Positions 53,009 to 61,442 of a DNA stretch of 64,000 nt are shown here, piece by piece. The stretch covers positions 682,001-746,000 of the forward strand of contig NZ_VOBA01000001.1 in assembly GCF_008369165.1 (NCBI RefSeq). Direction: 5' to 3'. Under the pieces are notes generated by a model. It was not told the DNA's origin and searched no databases. It was given only the letters and a program-made list of their open reading frames with translations. The position numbers were made by a program, and so were the translations under genes. Every line of letters begins with the position of its first letter. Position 1 is the stretch's first letter. The DNA is from Dietzia sp. ANT_WB102. Lineage in GTDB: Bacteria; Actinomycetota; Actinomycetes; Mycobacteriales; Mycobacteriaceae.

Positions 53009-54634
53009 CTAAGAACTTTTGTTGGGTTGCTTTGCCGAAAGCGGGGCATAGGATCCGATGGCGATCTCGTCGACCCCTTGTCCGGAAAGTGTGTGGGGGC
53101 GCGCCCAGTGCACTCGGCCCTGAGTCCGCGGGTACAGGTCAACGGTGCGTATCGCCCCGTCGGCTGTCTTGACGGTGACGCGCCCGGCTGCGGTCCATGT
53201 GGCGCCTTCTGGAGTCGTGGCAATGTCGGCTCGCCCGCTGTGGGCTCGCACTTGCGCGATGGTGGCCTTGTCGTCGACCGGAACCAGCTCGTCACCCACT
53301 AGTTCGCGAATCTGGACGCTGCCAGGGCCGCGGCCGGAGTGTTGGCCGTACCGGTCGGAAAACCGGGTAGTCATCCACGGGAAATTCAGTACGAAAAGGC
53401 GACCATCGAGCGAGACGGTGAAGCTACCACCCTCGGTGGAGACTCGTCGCACGGTCAACTCGGCCGGGCCGTCCCGGGTACAGCGAACCATGTCGTTCCC
53501 AGCGGTGATCCAACAGCCGTCGCGGTCGGCGTGGATCCTGCGTGACCAACCCGTGTTTGGCGGCTCGACTGTTAACGGTAAGAGGTACTCGGTGACGCGG
53601 GGCGAACCATGTGCGGTGTCGATGTGGACGAGAACGGGGGCGGATCTGTCCATGACCCACACGTCGGTGCCGCTGACGTCTAGCGTCCCGGCATCAAAGC
53701 TGCCGGGCGCGACTGGGACGTCGTCAAGATCGAGTTCGACGACTATTCCGGTGGGCTGGAAGAGCTCGTCGGTAGGGGAGATTGTCCAGCTGGGCCAGTA
53801 AGGGTCTGATTCAGGATCTAGGTCGCTGACCCGCTCGGTGCCCGGGACGCGTCGTCGCCCGCTAGCAGTGCTCTCATATCGTTCTTCGACCAGTTGTAGG
53901 CGCCGAACCCTGCCTGTTGTGGTTTCCGGTTGTCCTGGGATGGCGTGGCCAAAGTCAGGGGACAGTCGCCCGGGCAACCGGACTCGACTGGCGAACGGCG
54001 AGTGGTGGAACCACCGCGCGATCCAGCCGTCACCGGCGACCTTGAATGGCCACTGTAGCGATCCCTCATGGTCGAGAAACGGCGTCTTGCCGTAATCGGG
54101 GCGCACTGTCACATGGTGCGTTTCGACGCCGGCAATTGACTGGGCGACGTCTGCGTTAAAAATAAGAGAGACGCTGATGACATCACCCACGTGGAGCTTT
54201 GGAAGTGAACCGTCCATAAAGATCGCGCTGTAGACGACCATCGAGATCGTGTGATCCGTGGTGCGATGTGGTGCGGCCTCGCGCTCACGAGAGGAGTCGA
54301 CGGGAATGTCTGATCGTCGTCGTTCGTCGCGGACCTCAGCGAAGCTGGCCACCTCGATACGCAGATCTGCGACCAGCGCGTCTCCGATGCGTTCGGACTC
54401 TTCGGCCGCTTCGACAGTTTTCCAGCCGGTCTCCGGGATGCGGTTAGATTCCCAGTGCCTCATCCACTCAGCCAGCCGTCGAGACAGCGACTCCGAGAGT
54501 CCGTAGTCCTCCGGATCCATCGCGTACTTGTCGGTTCCGCTCTCCCACAGCGGATGGTCGCGCCCCCAGTCGGGGAAGAACCGGATGATCCGTGTGTATT
54601 TCAACTCGTAGATCGTTTCCGTGTCCTCTTCCAC
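53009..54634 (-). CDS. Large protein of unknown function
   Basis: A 541-residue protein with no family I recognise. The N-terminal part is soluble and charged (ELKYTRIIRFFPDWGRDHP, DPEDYGLSESLSRRLAEWM); the C-terminal half (about 290-541) shows repeating beta-strand patterns with WVMDRSAPVLVHIDTA, GCWITAGNDMVRCTRDGP and LDGRLFVLNFPW, as in a propeller. No signal peptide or membrane segment. It lies alone downstream of dnaB on the opposite strand, in the accessory region, and may be horizontally acquired. Confidence 0.6.
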   Translation of the reverse strand: MEEDTETIYELKYTRIIRFFPDWGRDHPLWESGTDKYAMDPEDYGLSESLSRRLAEWMRHWESNRIPETGWKTVEAAEESERIGDALVADLRIEVASFAEVRDERRRSDIPVDSSREREAAPHRTTDHTISMVVYSAIFMDGSLPKLHVGDVISVSLIFNADVAQSIAGVETHHVTVRPDYGKTPFLDHEGSLQWPFKVAGDGWIARWFHHSPFASRVRLPGRLSPDFGHAIPGQPETTTGRVRRLQLVEERYESTASGRRRVPGTERVSDLDPESDPYWPSWTISPTDELFQPTGIVVELDLDDVPVAPGSFDAGTLDVSGTDVWVMDRSAPVLVHIDTAHGSPRVTEYLLPLTVEPPNTGWSRRIHADRDGCWITAGNDMVRCTRDGPAELTVRRVSTEGGSFTVSLDGRLFVLNFPWMTTRFSDRYGQHSGRGPGSVQIRELVGDELVPVDDKATIAQVRAHSGRADIATTPEGATWTAAGRVTVKTADGAIRTVDLYPRTQGRVHWARPHTLSGQGVDEIAIGSYAPLSAKQPNKSS

Positions 54635-54975
54635 GTTCCCTCCCTCAACCCTTTGGCCCGTGGGTTCAACGTACGTGCTTGGGCGGGGAATGGTCGCGTA
54701 GAAGGTTACGGCCGCCCAGACGTCGGCACCGTTTTGCGGCTACGTTGACGGGCTCAGCTGAGATGCCCGGATTCTGTCAATCTGCACCGGCGTGTCTCGT
54801 CAATCTGGACTGCACGGCGACAAGTTGCCGCGCAAGGCGAAAGTTGGTTGTCGGTTGCCAAACAGTTTGTCAGTTTGCCAAACCCTTGTCAGTAGCGTGC
54901 CACTAATTTGTCAGTGGTGGCCTTCGGGACGGCGGCGCCGAGCAGGGTGCGTCCTATAACTGCCGGGCCCGCCGT
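54635..54975. other. 340-bp gap with short repeats
   Basis: No gene. It contains GTCAATCTG(C/G)AC twice at 23-bp spacing (54776, 54799), TTGTCAGT three times (54868, 54887, 54909), and GTT(T)GCCAAAC twice (54855, 54874), the second a palindrome. Such repeated short motifs resemble the ends of IS21-like elements, but no transposase remains. Confidence 0.5.
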
Positions 54976-55542
54976 TCATCTAGGTGGCTTTGTGGTCTGA
55001 CGAGTATCGGCGTAGTCGCTCTCGTTAAAGTCCGAAAGTGCTCGTATGTGAGTTTGAAGTATTTGCGTCACTTGATCCCAGTCGGCGTCATTATCGAAAT
55101 CGACTAGGGCCCGACGTGTGATCTCATTCAGGGCACCCAACCGTAGGCGACCGGCATTGCTGATAGCCGTGGCAAGACAGCGAGTGGCGTAGCTAATGTT
55201 CTTCAGCGCGTGTGTCGTGGCGAATGGAGTGGGCTTTTGTTCTTGAATTGCCACAGCTGAAAGCCATGCAGCGTTCCCATGCGTTGGCCTGCTTAGCCTT
55301 CACCTGATCGTGCAGCAGTCCCATCAGCGCAAAGAAGATAACTACAACTCCCACGAGGGTGCTGGACAAATAGCCGTCGCCGCTGATCGCCGAGACGAGT
55401 CCGGCCCCGACGTTTAGGCGCGCAAAAGCCCCCAGATGGCGATATCGAAGCGCATCGCCACAAGTCCGCGAAAACAGAAGAGTGCGCCGACCACAATCGT
55501 AAGAGCCGGGCCGGTCGCGTCTCGCTGTGCTATTTCCGTCAA
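54976..55542 (-). pseudogene. Frameshifted small membrane protein gene
   Basis: Three pieces in two frames read as one likely protein. A TTG start overlapping the GAP-family stop (TTGA) opens LTEIAQRDATGPALTIVVG and a hydrophobic stretch ending IWGLLRA (stop at 55414); the middle frame continues VGAGLVSAISGDGYLSSTLV and VVIFFALMGLLHDQVKAK; the last frame is AIQEQKPTPFATTHALKN to the stop. The first and last frames are the same, so two compensating shifts (or read errors) would restore a 188-residue protein. Pieces alone make poor genes. Moderate-to-low certainty. Confidence 0.45.
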
Positions 55543-56204
55543 GCGACAAGTGCCAAACCATCGCCGAAGAGCTTGGCGCCCAACACTATGAACAGCACTG
55601 TCATGACGGTGGCGTTGTTGGCCACTAGCCACTGCTTCATCGTGGTCAGCACAGGGGTGGCCTTCTCGCCGGCAATCAAATATCCGACGACGGGCCCGAT
55701 AATCGCCAGTGAGCTGATCACTACGAACACTGCTGCGGCGCCCACGGTTTTGCCAGTGCTGAGGCCCGTTCCGTTGATCGTTGCGGCCGCGGCGACAGTC
55801 AACCCCAGGTTCTTCGGGTTCACGGCGCTGAAAACCAACCCCATCCCCACCGCCTTAGCGGCGCCGACCGAGTCGATCGAGGCCATCCACCCGGGCATGG
55901 CCGCATCCTTACCGGCAGCAGGCCGGGACCGCCATTGCTTGACTGCGAGTGCGAGGAACAGCAAGCCGATCAAAATCTTGACGATGCCGCCCGCCGTGGA
56001 ACCCCCACCGCTGCTGCTTTGCACACCGACCGCTAGGACAACGGCGGTCACGAACGTGATGCCCAGGATCCAGCCGAACATGAAGGCCAGGCTGTTGCGG
56101 GCAGCAGCCGTCGAGAAGAGCAGCAGGATCAGGGCGATGATGGGGACGGGGCTAATCGCTATCCCTGCCGCGTTGCCGAGAGTCTGGCCAATGACACTAA
56201 GCAT
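55539..56204 (-). CDS. GAP family (Sap, sulfolipid-1-addressing-like) membrane protein
   Basis: A 221-residue protein with about six membrane helices (LGNAAGIAISPVPIIALILL, FMFGWILGITFVTAVVLAV). The N-terminal ISPVPIIA and the conserved VNPKNLGLTVAAA are as in LysE-like/GAP exporters, which in mycobacteria address lipids to the surface. The ATG starts at 56204. The stop is coupled to the frameshifted gene downstream. Substrate unknown. Confidence 0.85.
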   Translation of the reverse strand: MLSVIGQTLGNAAGIAISPVPIIALILLLFSTAAARNSLAFMFGWILGITFVTAVVLAVGVQSSSGGGSTAGGIVKILIGLLFLALAVKQWRSRPAAGKDAAMPGWMASIDSVGAAKAVGMGLVFSAVNPKNLGLTVAAAATINGTGLSTGKTVGAAAVFVVISSLAIIGPVVGYLIAGEKATPVLTTMKQWLVANNATVMTVLFIVLGAKLFGDGLALVA

Positions 56205-56270
56205 GGGTACTCCCGATGTCTTCGCGTACGCGGCCTGGCTTCACCAGTCGGCGGGTTAACGCAGCCACCA

Positions 56271-57251
56271 TCAGTTCGTCGAGCCTTCGAGGCGTTGACC
56301 GACATTGTGTTGGACCACGACATCGGGGCTCCACGGAACTATTTCATCGACATCCCGTTGTAGATCACCGAGATTTGGCAGGTCGCCGGGACTCAGGATG
56401 TCTACCACCACAGCTTCTGATCGAACCGTCACTTTTTGAACCTGTGCGGAGTCGGTGTTGCTGAGCCATTGCTCCGCAGCGTTTTGTACCTGCCCGGCCC
56501 ACAGACTCGACAGTGAGTTGAGGACCATGGGGATGATGACGACGACGAAGCCGACGGCAATGCTGATGTACGCACGCCCCCGTCGTGCGGAGCGCGGGGT
56601 GTCGATGGCGTCGCGCGCGTAACCGGACAACATGAGCACGACTGTGCAGGCAAAGACCAGAGCGAGCACGTTGGATAGGAAAAGGACCAATGCGCCGAAG
56701 GCGAGCCACTCTGCCCCGGAACCGAGACAGACCCCGACCACGCCGAGCGGCGGCACCAACGAAATAGCGATGGCGACTCCCGGAAGTACGTCGCCGACGT
56801 CACGGCGAGTCATCGCGATCGCCCCGGCGAAGCCAGTCGCGAGCGCCGCCATTAGGTCGACCAGGGTGGGCGAAGTCCGTCCGGTTACCTGTGAATTGCT
56901 GAGCACGTTCGTTGGATTGGGCAGCAGCTGCGCGATGATCACACCGAGCGCCACCACGATCCCGACGCTGAGTACCACATACAACAGGCTGCGCCCGATG
57001 ATGCCCCCGCGACCGGCGACGATGCCCAGACCGATGCCCAAGATCGGCGTCGACAACGGTGCGATGATCATCGCACCGATCACGGTCGCGGTGGAATCGG
57101 CGATCACCCCAGATACGGCGATCACTCCAGATAGGGCAAGCATCACCCAGAAGGCGGACCGCTTAGCGCTCACGTTTCCTGACGCCAAGTCGAGCCGCTC
57201 TGACATTTCGCCGAGCGTCCGACGCTCGCTTTGGGGTATTAGCGTGATCAT
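56271..57251 (-). CDS. DUF389 family membrane protein
   Basis: A 326-residue protein with about six helices in residues 30-250 (VIGAMIIAPLSTPILGIGLG, GVAIAISLVPPLGVVGVCLG are the conserved DUF389 blocks) and a soluble C-terminal domain of alternating beta-strands. Function unknown; some members are linked to transport or stress. The ATG at 57251. It is followed by the GAP family gene 66 bp downstream. Confidence 0.9.
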   Translation of the reverse strand: MITLIPQSERRTLGEMSERLDLASGNVSAKRSAFWVMLALSGVIAVSGVIADSTATVIGAMIIAPLSTPILGIGLGIVAGRGGIIGRSLLYVVLSVGIVVALGVIIAQLLPNPTNVLSNSQVTGRTSPTLVDLMAALATGFAGAIAMTRRDVGDVLPGVAIAISLVPPLGVVGVCLGSGAEWLAFGALVLFLSNVLALVFACTVVLMLSGYARDAIDTPRSARRGRAYISIAVGFVVVIIPMVLNSLSSLWAGQVQNAAEQWLSNTDSAQVQKVTVRSEAVVVDILSPGDLPNLGDLQRDVDEIVPWSPDVVVQHNVGQRLEGSTN

Positions 57252-57309
57252 GGCGCTCCCTCGCGGCTGGCGACCTGCCGTTCCGACTCAGTGCGTGATC
57301 TAGTCAATT

Positions 57310-57568
57310 TCAATCCGGGGTGACGATGGCGAAATTCGGGTCACCCGCGTCAAGATGAAGGACGATATCGGAAACCTTCTCAACGTCCCCGGCGATGTTA
57401 AGCGCACCGGTTTCGACCTGCGGCGTTTTCGATCGAGCCGGGTTCCAATGTGCCGATGAAACCACGTGCGGCGTCGTCGTGATCCCGGGTGTCCGAGAAG
57501 GGCAGCGTCCGCGAAACCGACTCGTTGGATGACGCTACCGAGGAGGTTGCGGGTGACTGGTGATCCAT
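57310..57568 (-). pseudogene. Alkyl sulfatase remnant: N- and C-termini joined by deletion
   Basis: From ATG at 57568 the frame reads MDHQSPATSSVASSN, then TLPFSDTRDHDDAARGFIG and TLEPGSIENAAGR, the N-terminus of SdsA/BDS1 metallo-beta-lactamase-fold alkyl sulfatases, and stops. In the next frame follows TGALNIAGDVEKVSDIVLH with DAGDPNFAIVTPD and a stop, the extreme C-terminus of the same family. About 550 central residues (active site included) are absent, the junction lying near 57420. A clear internal deletion with frameshift. The overlapping 95-codon frame is not a gene. Confidence 0.75.
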
Positions 57569-57634
57569 AGTGGAAAGTGCCTTCCATGGTGGTCCGAGAT
57601 GCCTAGTTGGGCTGCCCGCGAAAGGAAGAGATAG

Positions 57635-58009
57635 TTATGCGAGCGCTGTGGCCTTGAGTGTCTGAAATTCGGACTCGGTGATAGCGCCCGACTCAAGCAA
57701 TGCGTTGGCGTCCGCGATCTGAGCGCTAGGAGACTGCCCGGCGATCTCTCGGATGTAGTCGTGCTGGGCTTGTTGTACGCGAGCGTAGTGTGCCTGTGTT
57801 CGCTCCGCCATGCCGTGCCCTCGGACGATCAGGTAGACCAGTGCCGTGAGCATAGGGATGAAGAATAAGAAAACAACCCAGACGGCTTTCGCCCAACCGC
57901 TTGTCTTATGGTCACGGAACAAGTCGGTGAGGATCGACCACAACATCATCAGATAAGCGATGAACACAAAGCTGACGATGATTAGCCACACGAAATTCCA
58001 GAAATCCAT
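57635..58009 (-). CDS. PLDc_N/SHOCT small membrane protein
   Basis: A 124-residue protein. Two membrane helices at the N-terminus (FVWLIIVSFVFIAYLMMLW and VWVVFLFFIPMLTALVYLIV) have the WSILTDLFRDHKTSGWAKA pattern of PLDc_N domains; the C-terminus ADANALLESGAITESEFQTLK is a SHOCT domain. ATG at 58009 is preceded by AGAGGGAA; the frame is open further upstream. Function unknown; such proteins are common in actinobacteria. Confidence 0.85.
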   Translation of the reverse strand: MDFWNFVWLIIVSFVFIAYLMMLWSILTDLFRDHKTSGWAKAVWVVFLFFIPMLTALVYLIVRGHGMAERTQAHYARVQQAQHDYIREIAGQSPSAQIADANALLESGAITESEFQTLKATALA

Positions 58010-58456
58010 GATTCCCTCTTTCTTGAGCGCTGCAAATCTCGACAGTTCGGCAAATCGAAAATTAGACGACAAGTCAACATCGCCCATCGCTGCGGCCGTG
58101 GAGGTTGAACGCTACGCCGATTAATCGCATTGCGATAGGGGCATTTTATTCCGGTTGTAGATCTGCTCCAGTTGATTTTCTGGCAGTCCTAACTGGACAG
58201 TCCACCACATTCCGAAATGGCCGTGAGTCCTCGATATTTGGCCCGCCGACGTGCATTTCGGGCTGAACCGCTCGAGATCACAACGTGCGATCGCATTCTC
58301 GAACGTATCGATTCGTTACAAGTTGCCGTCTAGCCCAATTTCTGGGATTAAGACGATCGCATTGCGAAAGAAGTGGATGCCCTAGTGCACCGCTCTGATC
58401 CACCGCTGTTCGTGTGTTCATGCGGCGATCTCGCCCAGTTCGCAACAGCACCGACA
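58010..58456. other. 447-bp gap with repeated palindromic sites
   Basis: No gene. The motif ATCGCATT appears at 58124 (as the perfect palindrome ATCGCA-T-TGCGAT), 58290 and 58356 (ATCGCATTGCGA). The three may be binding sites for one regulator upstream of the PLDc_N/SHOCT gene. Base composition here is lower in GC than around. Confidence 0.5.
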
Positions 58457-60103
58457 CTAGTACCGCGTCCACGTCCCAAGATGCGGCCCCACCACCCCGG
58501 TGGAACTGACAGCCAGTAGCGGTTCGAGAGCACCCGCCGTGCTGATGGCAAGTTCGGTGGTGGTGGCGTTCATCGCGATCTCGTACACGTCCTTACCGCC
58601 GAAGACCGTTCGCGCGAACTCGGCAAGTTCCTCGTTTCCTGGAGCCCATGGCTCCGCGGGCCGCAGGTCGATGGCACCTTCCATCGCTCGAGGCTGCTGG
58701 TCCAGCCCGGAGCCGCGAGGGGTTTGCCGCAGCCCGTCGGTGGTGTAGATCCTGACAGGGAACTCGCGGCCCGAGGGGGCGGTGAGCGTCGCGGTGTGTC
58801 GGGACTGTGCCCAGTCGAACTGCTCGACGCGCCCCATCCAGCCGTTGGGTAGCGAACCCTGGAAGGAAAGGTCGCTGGCAGCGGCGAGGTCGACGGTGGA
58901 CTGGTCCCGGGTCGGGTCCGCGTCACTCAAGACCGGTTGGGCGAGTGGTGTGTCAGTGGGTGTGAATACCCAGGAGTCGGCCGTAAGGTCCTTGTGCCAG
59001 TAGCCAGTCCGGCCGTCTCGTATCCCCTCGACGCGGAGCTCCTTGTCCTCCATGCGTGTGCCGGTATCGATCACGGAGATGCGCGAAGTGACCTGGCCGG
59101 GGATCTTCGGTTGGTGCTGCCACTCCTCGGCTGGCAGCGAGATCGCGGCGTACTGCGGGTCGAACCGCTCGAACAGCTGATTGGGCGCCGACGGCAGAGG
59201 CGGTTGATCCTGCCAGGTGTACCGGCCGGGAATGTGGTTTGCACCGGCCAGGTCGAGATCGTATTTGCGGGTGTACATATCGCCGAACCGGTTCTGAACA
59301 AAGTTCACTGACTCCGAAGTGGAGATCGAACCCGCCTTGAATCGCCCGCCGAGTGGCCCGCCGATCTCGTAGCTGTAGTCGGGCGGCAACCAGGGATCCT
59401 GGAACACGATTCGAGAACCGTCCTCGGACAAGCTGAGCACCTGGACCAGACCCGCCTGGGTCGGGTGGGTGATGCCCTTGGCGTCGACGAATGACTCGGA
59501 CATACGGTGACTCATGGCCCACACGGTGTCCGCGGCCGGATCGCCGGGGACGGTGTGCCCTGGCCATAGCCAGATCGGGCCGCCGAACGATCGTGTCCAG
59601 TTCCACAGCATCGGCCCGGACAGCAGGTTGTCGAGAGAGTAGATCCAGCCGTCGGAGTCCAGCGCGACCAGCATGTTTTGATCAATCGACATGGACACTA
59701 TGTGCCCGTCCAGGCAGCCGGGCGTGGGCACCTTTCGCCAGGCATCGGAGGTCCCTTGAGGACGGGTGTAGAGGGATCCCTCGGCGAGGCTGACGTCGAC
59801 GAATCCGTTGAATCCTTGGTGGGCGTCGCGATAGTTGACGACGTCGGGCAGGTCGAGATGGTCAGCGGCGAGCGGCAGCGTGGCGAACTCGGCGACTCTG
59901 CCGCCAACTGACGGCAGTGGCAGGAACACTCCGGGTAGTGGGAGCACGATCTGATTGGTGCCGATCGGCGGGACGCAGTCGCGGGCGCCGGGTGGCAGAG
60001 CGGACTGCGCGCCCGCCGGCGCGGTGAGGGACAGGACAACGGCCGAAGCAAGGGCGGAAGCGAGTGCCGCCGCACTAACCCATCGGGACGTGACTCGCAC
60101 CAT
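58457..60103 (-). CDS. Secreted protein of unknown function
   Basis: A 548-residue exported protein. The Sec signal peptide (hydrophobic ALASALASAVVLSLTAPAGA) ends about residue 33. The mature part is rich in beta-strands with Trp/Pro/Asp, for example WLWPGHTVPGDPAADTVWA and GYWHKDLTADSWVFTPTD, suggesting a propeller-like secreted domain. No catalytic motif recognised. The ATG at 60103 has a GAGGAG site and is preferred over 60118. A gap of 760 bp lies upstream. Confidence 0.75.
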   Translation of the reverse strand: MVRVTSRWVSAAALASALASAVVLSLTAPAGAQSALPPGARDCVPPIGTNQIVLPLPGVFLPLPSVGGRVAEFATLPLAADHLDLPDVVNYRDAHQGFNGFVDVSLAEGSLYTRPQGTSDAWRKVPTPGCLDGHIVSMSIDQNMLVALDSDGWIYSLDNLLSGPMLWNWTRSFGGPIWLWPGHTVPGDPAADTVWAMSHRMSESFVDAKGITHPTQAGLVQVLSLSEDGSRIVFQDPWLPPDYSYEIGGPLGGRFKAGSISTSESVNFVQNRFGDMYTRKYDLDLAGANHIPGRYTWQDQPPLPSAPNQLFERFDPQYAAISLPAEEWQHQPKIPGQVTSRISVIDTGTRMEDKELRVEGIRDGRTGYWHKDLTADSWVFTPTDTPLAQPVLSDADPTRDQSTVDLAAASDLSFQGSLPNGWMGRVEQFDWAQSRHTATLTAPSGREFPVRIYTTDGLRQTPRGSGLDQQPRAMEGAIDLRPAEPWAPGNEELAEFARTVFGGKDVYEIAMNATTTELAISTAGALEPLLAVSSTGVVGPHLGTWTRY

Positions 60104-60862
60104 GATTCTCCTCGGCACGGGTTGGGGATTGACTCAGTATTCCACGGGAGGACCTGCGTAAGGGTGAGCTTGTGAGGGACGCATTTTCAGATAGAACTGG
60201 TCTAATTATTCGGGTAATCCGAATATGAGCGTTAGATAGCGGTGTGCTGGCCTCGGTTAAGCGGGGGAGTGTCTTTTCTGGTCGTCACATTCCGAGCTAG
60301 GTCATCCTGTGTGCGGTGCGTTTGTGCTTCCCTAGTGGAGTCGCTTATCGCCTCTATGGTGGGACTCGGAGCTGTGGGACTCCGCTGGCGACTGCGTGAA
60401 AGTTGTGACGGTTATGTCTTAGAGATACGGCTTTTTCGCGACATGGACCGGATCGTCAGTCGTAGTAGCTAACCGTTCGGGGCATCCGATTTACGACGTC
60501 GACATAAGTCTTGGCGGCCTACGTCCGGAGGGCGGGACCCACGCAGAAAGTGCGCAGGCCGTGGTCGTGCATTTGGCCGTCGTGCCCCTCGGGAGAGCAC
60601 ACCAGCCACCTCGATGAGTCCCACGCGAATCACAATATCTTGCAGATCACTTTCACTGATGCACGTGTGGACAGGTGGACTCGAAAAGCTGGGAAACACC
60701 CCGAAAGGGTCGAGAATTGAGCGGTCACATTGGTTGCTCCTCGTGAACATCCCTGGACCTGTCGAAGGGGTCTGATCTAACTAGGAAGACTGGGACCCAC
60801 GGTAATCGAGGCCGATTGAACCGACAGGCCGGTGGACCCGACGACATCAACCCTGCCGGTAG
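60104..60862. other. 760-bp gap without convincing gene
   Basis: Open frames (60242-60472 plus, 60469-60750 minus) lack coding character. The notable element is the inverted repeat TATTCGG-GTAAT-CCGAATA at 60207-60225, 104 bp upstream of the secreted-protein start, a candidate operator. Confidence 0.5.
60207..60225. promoter_or_regulatory. Inverted repeat, candidate operator
   Basis: TATTCGG-GTAAT-CCGAATA is a perfect 7-bp inverted repeat with a 5-base spacer in an AT-rich patch, upstream of the secreted-protein gene (minus strand). No partner regulator identified. Confidence 0.4.
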
Positions 60863-61399
60863 GCCGCGGGCCCGCCACGACGAACACCGGCATGCGATTC
60901 AGTTCCGAAGGGCGCGGAAACCGCCCTCACGGCCGCGTCCTGGTGGCACCGGAGCCGCGGCCACGACGGTCGCAAACTGTCCACAGCCGGGCTAGGGTTG
61001 CTCGCCTTTTCCGGATGGCTCGGTGGCAACTCACTTACGCCCTTGGCACCGGTGTCGACGTCACCACGTTCGAGGACAAGATCACCGACTGGACTGACGC
61101 GATGGCGGAGGCCGACCTGACCGCCGAGGCGCCGGCAGTTGCCCGGTTAGAGGGCAACGACGTGCTGCTGGTCTGGCACGACGGTCGGATCCACGCCATC
61201 ACCGACCGTTGCACGCACCGGCGGCCCACTACACGAGGGCGAGTTCGTCGACGGCTGCGTACAGTGTCCTTGGCACGGCAGCCGATTCCTGCTCGACGAC
61301 GGCTCGATCGCCCGCGGCCCGGCGTCCCGCCCGCAGGACACCTACACCGTTCGGGTCGTCGAAGGGCGGGTGCAGGTCAAGAGCAGGATCTCGGGCTAG
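60863..61399 (+). pseudogene. DUF2231-Rieske protein remnant with frameshifts
   Basis: Frame 2 reads KLSTAGLGLLAFSGWLGGN (DUF2231 membrane end); a one-base shift near 61033 moves to LTYALGTGVDVTTFEDK and on to ITDRCTHR; a second shift near 61219 returns to the first frame for GGPLHEGEFVDGCVQCPWHG and the rest of a Rieske domain to TAG at 61399. The Rieske ligands are C-T-H and C-P-W-H. The 5' part lacks a start (an in-frame TAG at 60860) and the first membrane helices. A decayed gene, or one damaged by sequence errors. Confidence 0.75.
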
Positions 61400-61442
61400 C
61401 GCCGGCACGCCGACGAGGCGGCACTCCGAATACCAATCGGGG

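Noticed and set aside
57300-57587. 95-codon minus-strand gene
   Set aside because: The alkyl sulfatase similarity is in the other two frames; this one is Arg-rich and lacks any family likeness.
60242-60472. Possible 76-codon plus-strand gene
   Set aside because: No convincing start signal or domain; Arg/Ser/Cys-rich.
60469-60750. Possible 93-codon minus-strand gene
   Set aside because: No ribosome-binding site, composition not protein-like and no neighbour relation.
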